DNA of 40,089 bases from Candidatus Acidiferrum typicum (lineage in GTDB: Bacteria; Acidobacteriota; Terriglobia; Acidiferrales; UBA7541). The first letter of the stretch is position 1, and every line of letters starts with the position of its first letter. Location: NCBI GenBank assembly GCA_002478115.1, contig DLMH01000202.1, forward strand, positions 1 through 40,089, given 5' to 3'. The notes under the pieces were generated by a model. It searched no databases, was not told the origin of the DNA, and saw nothing but the letters and a program-made list of their open reading frames with translations. Both the position numbers and the translations under genes were made by a program. This document shows, in pieces, positions 13,851 to 23,630 of this stretch.

Positions 13851-16234
13851 GAAAAGCACTCACCGCGATTTTCCTATTGTTGGTCACACCGCTCACGCTG
13901 TTCGCGGATGGCGGTGTATTGATTCCGCGGGACAGAGCGCAGCCCGATCCCGCAATTCTTTCTTTGGAAGAGATGGAAATTACCGTCCTGATCGATAACG
14001 GCGACGCGCGCGTGTTCGTGCGCCAGGTGTTTGCGAATCACACCGGCAAGATCGAAGAGGGCAACTACATTTTCGCGCTGCCTTCGCGGGCCACGGTTTC
14101 CGACTTCGTCGTCTGGGATGGACCCACACGAATTCCCGCGGTGATCCTTGAGCGCAAGCGCGCGGAAGACCTTTACAACCAATTGAAGCAGCAGTCGATC
14201 GATCCGGGACTGTTGCAAATGGGGGAGCGCGGTGCGGAAGAAGCCAAGCAAAGCGCCATTTTCAGTGCGCGCATCGTGCCCATTCCGGCGTATGGCACAA
14301 AGCGGCTGGAGTTCGAGTATCACGAATCCATCCCGGTCGAAAACCTCAAATCCTATTTCGCCATTCCCTTGCGGCCCGACGCGTACCAGGCGCAGGCTGC
14401 ACGGTATTTTCGGCTCAACTTTGAATTGCACGCGGCTCACGAAGTGACGCAATTTCAGGCCACCGCAAGAGCGTATCCACTGAAGCTCGATGAAGAGTCG
14501 CCGCACCTGATCAAAGGTCACTTCGAAGGGCAAAACGTCAACTTGACGGAAGATTTTGTCGCGACGTTCGACCTGGATCGCGCCGGCAGCGATACGCTGC
14601 AAGTGATTGCGCACAGGAATCCCATCAGCGGCCAGCCTCCCCCGACAGAGACGGCTCCCCTCCGCAGCAACAACGAACCTGGCTTCTTTGCGGCGGAGGC
14701 GCTGCTGGGCACAGGACAGGGCCAGAGCGCAGCAAGCGGAAACCCCGTGGCAGGCTCTGGCCCCGCGAAAACGTTGATCATCCTCATGGACACTTCCCTT
14801 TCGATGCAATGGGAAAAGTTGGAGCGAAGCTATCAGGCGCTGGAAACGCTGCTGCGAACGCTAAAACCCGAAGACAAATTCAACTTGATTCTCTTCAACA
14901 GCCAGACGCAAAGCTTCCAGGCTGCTCCCGTTCCGGCGGACAGCGGGGCAATTCAACGCGCGCTTGATTTTGTCCGGGCCAGCAGGCTGCGCGGCGGAAC
15001 GGATTTGCAGCGCGCCTTGCAGGAAGGATTGCGGCAATGCTCGGGTTCCAACGGCAACCGGTATGTTGTGCTGCTGAGTGACGGCGGGGCGACCCGCGGC
15101 GCCATACAGAATGGGAAGCTGGCCGGCTGGTATGAAGCAGCCTGGAAGCGGCTTCCCGAAGCCAACCGCCCGAAGACCTACATATTCGGCGTGGGTGACG
15201 ATGCCAATCTGCCCTTACTGAAAATGCTGGCACGCGAGGACGGAGTACTGGAAAACGTGCTCTCAACAGAGCCGCTGGACTTCAAGCTCACCTCGTTTCT
15301 CTCAAAGATCGGCCGCAGCCCCATCGGCCAGTTGCAGCTCAGCGTGTCGCCGGATACCTCGGTGGATTCTGTGTACGCGTTGCAGGATTCCGCGTTCTCC
15401 GGTTCGATGGCGATGTGGGTCGGACGTTACCGGAAAGCGCAGCAAGATACGGCGTTCAGCGTTCACGGCGTGCACGATGGCACGCCCCTGGCGATCTCTG
15501 CAAAAGCCAATCTTCCAGGCGAATCCCTGGACCACCCGCAGCTCCCCCGGTTGTGGGCGCGGGCCCGCGTGGATGCGTTGCTGGAAAAGATCCAACGGGA
15601 TGGCGAAGACCAGGCGACCATTGACGAAATCATCCGGCTGGCCCGGCAATACAAATTTGTGACGCCCTATACGTCATTTCTCGCCGTGCCCCGCGCGCTA
15701 CTGAGGCCCAGGGTCATCCGCCCTGGGGATCCGGTTCTGCGCGTGAAGACGGATGAATTGATCGTTTCGGTTGTTGCGCTGTTCCCTTTTGGGCTGATGC
15801 AGAGACTTCGCTACCTGCCGGACGAAGACACCTGGCAAACGCGCTTCTTTGCGCCAAAGGATATGCAGGACGGCACGTACAGCGTGCGGCTCGTTCTGCG
15901 AGACCGAGCCGGGCACACCTATCGCGAAGCAAAGACATTTGTGATTGCCAGCAAGACGCCGGTTGTGCAGATCAGGCTGGACCAGAAGCGCTTCCGGCGT
16001 GGACAAGTGCTGGATCTGAAAGTGGCCGCATCGCAGAGCACGCGAAGCCTGGTTGCACGCCTGGAGGGAGCGGCTCCCGTTGGGCTGAAGTGGGATGCCA
16101 AGGCCGGCGTGAATACGGGGCAATTGTTCATTCCGGAGCAGATGATACCGGGAACCTACCGGCTCACAGTCACCGCGGAAGATATTGCGCACAACATGGG
16201 ATCGCAGGGGGTGGACATTGAGATCGTTCCGTGA
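13847..16234 (+). CDS. VIT and von Willebrand A domain protein
   Basis: 795 aa with a clear signal peptide (MRKALTAIFLLLVTPLTLFA). Residues ~35-170 form a VIT domain as in inter-alpha-trypsin inhibitor heavy chains (VRQVFANHTGKIEEGNYIFALP, ARIVPIPAYGTKRLEFEY). Residues ~305-480 form a vWA domain with an intact metal-ion-dependent adhesion site: D315-T-S317-L-S319, T385 in RGGTDLQ and D412 in LLSDGG. The C-terminal ~250 residues contain beta-sandwich segments (DGTYSVRLVLRD, PGTYRLTVTAED). Many VIT/vWA proteins of proteobacteria come with a dedicated sortase and a sorting signal; neither is seen here. It probably binds a partner protein in the periplasm or at the surface in a metal-dependent way. 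Start and stop overlap the neighbouring genes. Confidence 0.85.
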   Translation: MRKALTAIFLLLVTPLTLFADGGVLIPRDRAQPDPAILSLEEMEITVLIDNGDARVFVRQVFANHTGKIEEGNYIFALPSRATVSDFVVWDGPTRIPAVILERKRAEDLYNQLKQQSIDPGLLQMGERGAEEAKQSAIFSARIVPIPAYGTKRLEFEYHESIPVENLKSYFAIPLRPDAYQAQAARYFRLNFELHAAHEVTQFQATARAYPLKLDEESPHLIKGHFEGQNVNLTEDFVATFDLDRAGSDTLQVIAHRNPISGQPPPTETAPLRSNNEPGFFAAEALLGTGQGQSAASGNPVAGSGPAKTLIILMDTSLSMQWEKLERSYQALETLLRTLKPEDKFNLILFNSQTQSFQAAPVPADSGAIQRALDFVRASRLRGGTDLQRALQEGLRQCSGSNGNRYVVLLSDGGATRGAIQNGKLAGWYEAAWKRLPEANRPKTYIFGVGDDANLPLLKMLAREDGVLENVLSTEPLDFKLTSFLSKIGRSPIGQLQLSVSPDTSVDSVYALQDSAFSGSMAMWVGRYRKAQQDTAFSVHGVHDGTPLAISAKANLPGESLDHPQLPRLWARARVDALLEKIQRDGEDQATIDEIIRLARQYKFVTPYTSFLAVPRALLRPRVIRPGDPVLRVKTDELIVSVVALFPFGLMQRLRYLPDEDTWQTRFFAPKDMQDGTYSVRLVLRDRAGHTYREAKTFVIASKTPVVQIRLDQKRFRRGQVLDLKVAASQSTRSLVARLEGAAPVGLKWDAKAGVNTGQLFIPEQMIPGTYRLTVTAEDIAHNMGSQGVDIEIVP

Positions 16235-19200
16235 TTTCTCACCCAAACTAAGAGTGTGTTTCGGAGGAGCTGTTCTGGCGCTGGTGGCCGCGGGATTCGT
16301 GGTAACCGCCAGCGGAGCGCTGCCATCCTGGATCCGCAACGTGGAAGCGGGAACAGCAATCGAGCGCGCGTTTTTCCGCATGATGCCGTTGCCCTACGGT
16401 AATGTGCTGTTTCACAGATCTCCCGCGGAAACGCGCCCGGCGCTTGGCGAACTTATTCAACAGAAACCCGCGAACGCCGAACTTTACTCCTTGCGGGCAT
16501 TGGAAGATGAGCAGCAGTTGGACTTCACCACGGCGGAAACAGACTGGAAGTTGTATCTGGAAAAGTCAGCCAACAAAACGGCCGCGCAACTTGCCCTGGC
16601 GGATTTCTATGAGCGCCGACTGCGGCCCCAGGATGAAATTGCGGTTCTCTCGATGGTCGCCGGCGCTCCTCCAGATGCTTCCGAGCGTTCCACACCGGCG
16701 GAGGAACAGCAGTCATGGCGAGCACTCGAACGCATTTTCAGCATTATTCAGGCGCAAGGCTTGCCAAAAGAGGTCTCGATCGCGAAGTATCGCGCCTGGA
16801 TTGCCCGCTACCCGCAAGAGCCGCAGCTCTACTCGCGTTTTCTGGAATACCTGATCAGCCAAAAGGAATACACCGCCGCGAATCAGTTGATCGCCGGCTA
16901 CCAGAAACAGTTTCCCGGCGACGAAATCTTCCAGGTGAAGGCCAAAGCGCTGGTGGAATACCGCCAGGGCTCCGTTCAACAGGGTCTCGCCGTGTACGAA
17001 AAGAGTTTTCAGCCGCCCTGGGACCCGGAACTGGTGAAGAGCTATTTTGATCTTCTCGCGCAGACCCAGAATCTTCGTAAGTTTCTGGATGAATCTCGCG
17101 CCGCGCTCAATGCGAACCCCGAAGACCTCCGGGCTACCGCGCGCATCTTTTACTACTACCAACAGCAGGGAAAACTGGACGCCGCGCAGCAAGCCATCAC
17201 CAATTTGCGCTTGCACAAAGAAGCGGCGAAATCGGCCTGGACGCCCCAGGAACTCTATGTCTGCGGGCGGCTGCTGGAAGATATTCATTCTTATCCTGAG
17301 GCGGCGCGCTATTACTTTGCCCTCTACAACAGCAAAGGAGCGAACGATTCGCAGGAGCGCGCGCTCAGCCGCTTGAGTGATTTGCTTTTCAGTGCGCCGG
17401 AGACTCCCATACGCCTCGGCAGCGGTGAACTCTCCCTGTACAAAGACATTGCCACGCTGGATCAGGGTCCCGGCTACCTCAACGGCATCCTCTCGCTGAT
17501 CCTGAACACGGCTTCTCCTGCAAGCGAGTACTCAGAAGAAGAGCAGCGTGCTGTCCCTTATTTCCATCGTTCGCGCGCCGCCGAACTGCTTGCCTTGTTG
17601 GACAAGAACTTCCCCGATGCGCCGAGCCGTCCCGAACTCCACGCCAAGCTTCTTGATTTTTATGCGAGCAGCGCCAAGAGCGAGTCGGTCCTGAAGGGCG
17701 GCAAGGAATTTCTGGCAACATTTCCGAAAGCAACGGAGCGCACCAGGGTCGCGCTGCTCATGGCGGATGCGGACGCGCGTCTCGACAAAACGCAGGACGA
17801 ATTTGCCATTTACGATTCCGTCCTGCAAGAGCTTGCCACCAAGGCAGACAAAGTCCCGCTCGGTCTGCGCGTTGCCGGAGCGGAGGATTTCACGCCGCAA
17901 GGAAACGAGAGCGCAGAAGAAGAAAACTCCGAGGAATCGGATGCGGGCGAAACGGGCAACGCACGGCCGCAACGAGCCGAGCCGAATGCCGCGTTCCAGG
18001 TGAAAACCGAGCGCAGCGCGGCAGAGACTGGACCTCGATCACCCGAATACGCTCGAGTTCTGGAGCGTTACCTGGCCCGCTTGGTCGAATTGAAGCAGAT
18101 TCCGCAGGCACTCGGAGTGCTCCGGCGCGAAATCGACCACAATCCCGATGATCCCGGCCTCTACGAGCGCCTGGCAGTTTTTCTGGAGCAAAACAGAATC
18201 GGCACGGAACAGGAAGAAGTCTACCGGCGAGCCATGGCGCGATTTCCGGATCGTTCCTGGTACAACAAACTGGCGCGGTATTACCTGAGACACCGGAAAA
18301 ATGCTGAATTCGAGAAACTCACAGAGGAAGCCGTCAAGCAGTTCGACGGCAGCGGCCTGCAGATTTACTTTCAATCCGTTGTCGGCGGCAGCCCGCAGAT
18401 GTATCTGCGGCTGAACCAGTACGCAAGCGCCCGGTTCCCGCACAATCCCTATTTCGTCCACAACCTGCTCCGGGCGTATCACAGCGCTCCCACATGGGAT
18501 CAGGCGGCGTGGGAAGCCTTGCTGCGTCAACACTGGTTTGAAGAAACCGACTTGCGCAACGAATTCTTCGAGTACCTTAGCGCCAGCGGAAAGCTGGAAG
18601 CCGAATTGAATACATTGCGGCAAGGGGCTCCTCCGCAGGAGAAAGGCACCTGGGAAGACTATGTCCAGAAGAATCCCGCTGCCGGACAGTACGTCGCGCA
18701 GGCAAATCTCTGGCGCTCTCACTTTGAAGAAAGCGCACCTGTGCTGAAAGCATTGGCCGGCGAATATCCGGCTGAGCCCGAACTGGGCCGCACGGCTTCC
18801 TCCGTGTTTCGCTCTCTCGCTTATTTCGATCCCAGCAAGACGGGTGAAGCCGTCATGATCGAGGGAAATCTGCTGGCAGCGAATCCCGGCAGTCGCGAGA
18901 TTCTCGCCCGAATCGGCGATATCTATTCAGACCGCGAATTGTTCTCGCAGGCGGCGCCATATTGGGAGCGCATCCCCAAAGTTGCCCCGGGAGAATCGAG
19001 CGGCTACCTGGAAGCGGCTACAATCTATTGGGACTACTATGATTTTGACAATGCCCTGCGGCTGCTCGAGGAGGGCCGCAAGAAACTGGGCGATGTAAAC
19101 CTCTATGGCTACGAAGAAGGTGCAATCTACGAGGGCAAACGCGACTATCCGCACGCGATCCGCGAATATGCAAACGCCGCGCTGGCGGCTAACGGCGAGT

Positions 19201-22200
19201 CGCCTGCCCTGAACAGGCTTCTGGAACTGGCGCGCCGCCAAAAATTCCGCGATCTGGTGGATCAGGAGAGCGAGAGGCTGGCGAGCGTTTCGCGATACAG
19301 CATGGCCGGCGTCAACCTGCGCGTGCGCGTACTGGAGACGGAAAATCGCAAGCCGGAATTGGCAGCATTCCTGGACGCCGCAATCGCTAACGCGACGACC
19401 ATCGAACTAGCCGCAGAACTCGAATCTCTGGCACAGCAGAAATCGCTGGAAAACGTGCGGCAGCACGCGCTGGAAAAGCAGGCTGCCCTCGCGGCGGACC
19501 CCGTGACGCGATTGCAGTTGCGGTACGCGCTGGTGCGGCTGTATGAAGCCCGCAAGGATTTCGCCGCCGCGCAGAGAAACATTGAGGCCCTGTACCGGGA
19601 TAATCCAAGAATTCTGGGAGTGGTCCGGGCCACCGTTGATTTTTACTGGCGCGCGAAACTCTACCCGCAAGCCATTACGGTTCTGCAGCAAGCTGCCAAA
19701 GATGCCTATCCGGATCTCGGCAAGCAGTTCACGTTTGAGGCGGCGCGCAAATCCACGGAGGCACGCCAGTACGCGCAGGCCCGCGCGCTTCTTGAGCCTC
19801 TGTTAAAGGAGTCGCCTTACGATAGCCAGTACCTTGCGGCGATGGCCGACACCTACGCACAAGCCGGTGATCAGCAAGGGCTAAAGCAGTTTTACCTCGA
19901 CAAGATCGCGCTGTTCCGAACTGCGCCGCTGTCTCCGGATGACCGTAAGAATCGTATCGCGACGCTCCGGCGCGGTCTGATTCCTGCGTTGACCAAGCTG
20001 AATGACTACCCGGGCGCGGTGGACCAGTACATCGAGATCATCAACAACTTTCCGGAAGACGAAGGGCTTGTGGCCGAGGCGGCTTTGTACTCTCTCCGTT
20101 ACAAACGCCAGGCGCAACTCCTGGACTTTTATGCGAAAACGGTCGTGCAGTCTCCGCGCGATTTCCGTTGGCCCACGGTGCTTGCCCGCATCCAGACGAG
20201 CCTGGAGGATTTTCCTTCGGCGATTGATGCGTACGGAAAAGCCATCACGGTTCGGCCCGATCGCACGGATCTGCGCATTGCACGCGCTACCCTTGCAGAG
20301 CGCTTGCTGAGATTCGACGATGCCGTAAGCGACTACGAGAGAGTCTACCAGTTGGCTTACAAGGATCCGAAATGGATGGAGAAGATTGCCGAGGTGCGCG
20401 CACACCAGGGCAGGAACGACGATGCCGTCACGGCGCTCAAAACGGCCTTGATCGACATCGGCCCCGAACGCGCTGAAAATTATTTCGAGGTAGCCCGCCG
20501 GTTGGAATCGTGGGGAATCCTGGAGCAGGCGCGGGCGTTCGCGGAGCAAGGAGTCAACACTGCCGGTGGCGAATTGCTGGCGGAAACCCAATATCACGAA
20601 GGGGCAAGACTCTATACGCGCATCATGACGCGCCTTCGCCAGCAGGAGAAGGCTTACACGACGCTGCGAACAGCGCTTTTTGCCGCGGCCTCCTCGGTTC
20701 CGGTCGTCAAGGAACAAATTGCCAAAGAAGGAATCGCGGGTATCTCCGACAAGGAATGGCGCGAACACACACTGCAAGTCCGGAAGGACAACGCCAGGAA
20801 CGGGATGCAGGGTGCCATGACGGAAATGGGCTCGGTCGTGGCGCGCTATTTCACGCCCGAAGAAAAGGTTTCCTTTGCCGCGTTCGCGCAGGCTCTTCGC
20901 ACACCCATGAATTTCCAGGAGGTTAATTTCATTGCCCTGCCGCTGATGCACAGTGCCGGACTGGCCCAGGAAGAAACTAAATGCCGTTACAAACTGATGA
21001 TGACTCTCCCCGCGTACTCGCCGGAACTGCTGGGCCAGATGTCCAGTTTCGTGGAACTCCAGCGGCAGCGCCTGCAGTTTGCGGAACTCGGCCCGCAACT
21101 GGAACGCTTTGCTCCTCGCGTTGCGCCAATTCAGCGCACGAGCGTCTTGCTGGCTGCCGCGGAGGCCTATCGCGCGGCAGGCGATTCCGACAACGAGTTG
21201 CGCCTTCTGGTCAGTGTGTCGCCGGACTACCTCGGGGGCGATGTGCAGGCGCGGTTCTTTGATCTGCTTCTCGAAAAGCAGCCGCAACGCCTTGTGCAGC
21301 TTGCGTCTTCCTGGGCTCCAGTCGGCGAAATGGCCGCCGATTTTGCCGTCAGAAATGGCGACGCTGAGCTGGCCCATGCGGTTGTCGCCGCGCGAGGGCG
21401 TTCGCGGCCGGCCGTTTGGGGAAAAGCTTACACGGCGCTCGTGGGACTCTACTTCGCGGAGCCTTCGCTGGAGGTCAACACTGCCTTTCTCAACGCTCTT
21501 GGTGATCAACCCATTGGAGAGCGCCTGGGCAAACCTGTGGACCGCAACAATCAGTCGGCGGGAGACGTTTGGTTCTACTATGGATCGCGCTATGGGGAGT
21601 ATTTGGGTGACATCAAGCGGGGCACTCCCGAAGATTTCCTTCCCGCGGGATTGGAGCAGAGCCCTGCCTCCTGGTCCGGCTATGAAGGGCTGGCGGACTA
21701 CTATGCGGAGAGCGGCGACACGCGCTCTGCCATCGAGGACTACAAACACGCCCTGGAATTGTCGCCGGGCCAGGCCGCCATCCACGACCGCCTCGCCGTG
21801 GCCTACTACAAGGACGGCAAACGCGCGGAAGCCCTCGCCGAATGGAAACTTGTCTTTTCCAGTTTGTTGAAGCAATTCAATAGTGGGCGCACTCCGGAAA
21901 GCTTCTGGTCCGATTTCGGACGCGCTTGCGATCACCTTCATTCCAGGCGCCTGTTTGCGTCAACGAAGACGGACGTGGATGCGCTCGTCCGCGCCTATCT
22001 CCATCGCAATGGCAATTACCGCTCGAACGCGCTATTGCACAGTGTTTACGCAGCTACGGACGATCCTGCGGCAGCAACGGCCTGGCTTCTGGACGTTTCT
22101 TCCTCCGCCCAGGACCCCGTCGTGATTTTGTCGGATGTCGCAGGTGCGCGATGGATTCCGTTCGAGCAGCGCGGACCGATTTTCCAGCGAATTCTGGAAG

Positions 22201-23630
22201 CGAAGCAGTCTAACCTTGCTAAAGCCGAAGGTCTCGAAAAAGAAAACGCACAAAGCGAACTCCGCTCGTGGCAAATCCGTTGGCTGGGATATTTACTCGA
22301 CACCAAACAATTCACGCAGGCCGGCGAATTCCTTGCTGTTTTGCCGCGAGACCCGCAGAATGCGGATGCTTCCGCTTTAGTTCCATTTGAACTGCAGGTT
22401 GCCGCGCAGCTCGGTACGCTGGATGCAATGATTGCGTCCTATCGCTCCGATCCCGATCGCGCGCCCGGCGCGGAAATTCTGCGTTCCTCCGCGCAGCAAC
22501 TCTTTGAAGCCGGTGACAAACAGTCTGCCCGCAGGATTCTGGAGTTTGTATTCGCGCGCGAACTCGACGAGCACAAGCTGGTCGCTGCAAACTTCCTGGG
22601 CCTTGCGGAGACTCGCATCGCTGCCGGTGATACGCCAGGCGCCGTAGAACTGCTCCGCCGGTTGGTCACGGTCGTCGGCGATCCGTATGAGGACATGGAT
22701 TCGGCCGCGGCGCTGCTCGAAAAAACCGGGCACAACGCGGAAGCAATTGCGTTTCTCGATCCACTGGTCAAATCCACGCCGTGGGAATCAGCGTTCCGCG
22801 TGCGGCTGGCCAAAGCCCAAATCGCGGCAGGCACGAATGCGAGTGGCGCGCAAGACAGTCTGGCAAGAATCGCTGCCGCGCCGCAGTATCCTTACAGTCA
22901 GCGTGTCGAAGCCGCGTTGGCTCTTTCCGGCTCCCGCCACGCCACGGAGTTTGGGAGCGCGGAATTGAAACTTCTCGCCGGCGATCCCAAGAGCATTACT
23001 CCCGCTTCCGCCGATCAACCCTTTTTCTATGAAGCGCGCGTAATTGCGGCGCGGAACTCCAGCGATGCGCGCCAAAAAGTTCAGATCCTTTCGAATGCGC
23101 TGGCCGACACGCCAGCGCGGGACGATGCTCGTATTCCCTTGTTCCATGCCGCGGCTTCCCTGCATTCCGACGAGTTCGCGCTCGCCTCCCTCGGCCAAAT
23201 CTTGCGCGACCAGCGCATTCGCCAGGTTGCCTCCCGCGGCACCGGCAACGAGGCAGAGATGCTGAGTTCCGAGGAGGACGCCGGGGAACAAGAAATGTCG
23301 CCCGCATACGCCTCGGTGACCTTCCAGGTGGCGCAGCAAGCACAACTCGCACAATCGGCCGGGGTTGTTCTGTTGCGCCTTCATAATTTCCCCGAGGCCC
23401 TCGCGTACTTCCGGACGGCCCTGGAGCTCGAAAAAAGTCCGGCCCGGCGAAAGGAAATTGCAGCAGAGATTAGCGACGTCAGAGCGCTTTTGCGGCGCCA
23501 GCAGCTCAACACAGCAAGACAGCCGATTCTCCACGCCGATTTGGAGCAGGACCGTTTGGTGAGGCTGCGGCTTCCGGCGCGCTCGGCGCCGCCAATAAAG
23601 CCAGCCGCAAAGCCGGGAGAAAGACCATGA
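16218..23630 (+). CDS. Giant TPR-repeat membrane-anchored protein
   Basis: About 2470 aa. Start uncertain: TTG at 16218 follows AGGGGGTGG at good spacing and is preferred; TTG 16185 or GTG 16254 are possible. All overlap or abut the VIT/vWA gene. One N-terminal hydrophobic helix (VLALVAAGFVVTASGAL) would anchor or export the protein. The rest is nearly all alpha-helical, with tetratricopeptide-type repeats from end to end (for example AANPGSREILARIGDIYSD, ELSPGQAAIHDRLAVAYYKDGKRAEALAEWK, NFPEALAYFRTALELEK). Two acidic low-complexity insertions interrupt the solenoid, at about nt 17885-17945 (EEENSEESDAGE) and 23265-23300 (SSEEDAGEQE). No enzyme motif is seen. Its length is far beyond ordinary TPR proteins; I infer a periplasmic scaffold for the other operon products. 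Confidence 0.8.
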   Translation: MRSFRDFSPKLRVCFGGAVLALVAAGFVVTASGALPSWIRNVEAGTAIERAFFRMMPLPYGNVLFHRSPAETRPALGELIQQKPANAELYSLRALEDEQQLDFTTAETDWKLYLEKSANKTAAQLALADFYERRLRPQDEIAVLSMVAGAPPDASERSTPAEEQQSWRALERIFSIIQAQGLPKEVSIAKYRAWIARYPQEPQLYSRFLEYLISQKEYTAANQLIAGYQKQFPGDEIFQVKAKALVEYRQGSVQQGLAVYEKSFQPPWDPELVKSYFDLLAQTQNLRKFLDESRAALNANPEDLRATARIFYYYQQQGKLDAAQQAITNLRLHKEAAKSAWTPQELYVCGRLLEDIHSYPEAARYYFALYNSKGANDSQERALSRLSDLLFSAPETPIRLGSGELSLYKDIATLDQGPGYLNGILSLILNTASPASEYSEEEQRAVPYFHRSRAAELLALLDKNFPDAPSRPELHAKLLDFYASSAKSESVLKGGKEFLATFPKATERTRVALLMADADARLDKTQDEFAIYDSVLQELATKADKVPLGLRVAGAEDFTPQGNESAEEENSEESDAGETGNARPQRAEPNAAFQVKTERSAAETGPRSPEYARVLERYLARLVELKQIPQALGVLRREIDHNPDDPGLYERLAVFLEQNRIGTEQEEVYRRAMARFPDRSWYNKLARYYLRHRKNAEFEKLTEEAVKQFDGSGLQIYFQSVVGGSPQMYLRLNQYASARFPHNPYFVHNLLRAYHSAPTWDQAAWEALLRQHWFEETDLRNEFFEYLSASGKLEAELNTLRQGAPPQEKGTWEDYVQKNPAAGQYVAQANLWRSHFEESAPVLKALAGEYPAEPELGRTASSVFRSLAYFDPSKTGEAVMIEGNLLAANPGSREILARIGDIYSDRELFSQAAPYWERIPKVAPGESSGYLEAATIYWDYYDFDNALRLLEEGRKKLGDVNLYGYEEGAIYEGKRDYPHAIREYANAALAANGESPALNRLLELARRQKFRDLVDQESERLASVSRYSMAGVNLRVRVLETENRKPELAAFLDAAIANATTIELAAELESLAQQKSLENVRQHALEKQAALAADPVTRLQLRYALVRLYEARKDFAAAQRNIEALYRDNPRILGVVRATVDFYWRAKLYPQAITVLQQAAKDAYPDLGKQFTFEAARKSTEARQYAQARALLEPLLKESPYDSQYLAAMADTYAQAGDQQGLKQFYLDKIALFRTAPLSPDDRKNRIATLRRGLIPALTKLNDYPGAVDQYIEIINNFPEDEGLVAEAALYSLRYKRQAQLLDFYAKTVVQSPRDFRWPTVLARIQTSLEDFPSAIDAYGKAITVRPDRTDLRIARATLAERLLRFDDAVSDYERVYQLAYKDPKWMEKIAEVRAHQGRNDDAVTALKTALIDIGPERAENYFEVARRLESWGILEQARAFAEQGVNTAGGELLAETQYHEGARLYTRIMTRLRQQEKAYTTLRTALFAAASSVPVVKEQIAKEGIAGISDKEWREHTLQVRKDNARNGMQGAMTEMGSVVARYFTPEEKVSFAAFAQALRTPMNFQEVNFIALPLMHSAGLAQEETKCRYKLMMTLPAYSPELLGQMSSFVELQRQRLQFAELGPQLERFAPRVAPIQRTSVLLAAAEAYRAAGDSDNELRLLVSVSPDYLGGDVQARFFDLLLEKQPQRLVQLASSWAPVGEMAADFAVRNGDAELAHAVVAARGRSRPAVWGKAYTALVGLYFAEPSLEVNTAFLNALGDQPIGERLGKPVDRNNQSAGDVWFYYGSRYGEYLGDIKRGTPEDFLPAGLEQSPASWSGYEGLADYYAESGDTRSAIEDYKHALELSPGQAAIHDRLAVAYYKDGKRAEALAEWKLVFSSLLKQFNSGRTPESFWSDFGRACDHLHSRRLFASTKTDVDALVRAYLHRNGNYRSNALLHSVYAATDDPAAATAWLLDVSSSAQDPVVILSDVAGARWIPFEQRGPIFQRILEAKQSNLAKAEGLEKENAQSELRSWQIRWLGYLLDTKQFTQAGEFLAVLPRDPQNADASALVPFELQVAAQLGTLDAMIASYRSDPDRAPGAEILRSSAQQLFEAGDKQSARRILEFVFARELDEHKLVAANFLGLAETRIAAGDTPGAVELLRRLVTVVGDPYEDMDSAAALLEKTGHNAEAIAFLDPLVKSTPWESAFRVRLAKAQIAAGTNASGAQDSLARIAAAPQYPYSQRVEAALALSGSRHATEFGSAELKLLAGDPKSITPASADQPFFYEARVIAARNSSDARQKVQILSNALADTPARDDARIPLFHAAASLHSDEFALASLGQILRDQRIRQVASRGTGNEAEMLSSEEDAGEQEMSPAYASVTFQVAQQAQLAQSAGVVLLRLHNFPEALAYFRTALELEKSPARRKEIAAEISDVRALLRRQQLNTARQPILHADLEQDRLVRLRLPARSAPPIKPAAKPGERP

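Noticed and set aside
13874..14809. 311-aa open frame antisense to the VIT/vWA gene
   Set aside because: Overlaps well-supported VIT domain coding sequence; its composition is that of an antisense shadow.
19881..21941. 686-aa open frame antisense to the giant TPR gene
   Set aside because: It mirrors the codon phase of the TPR gene, is rich in Arg/His/Gly/Gln, has no motif or RBS, and the TPR frame is clearly coding across the same bases.
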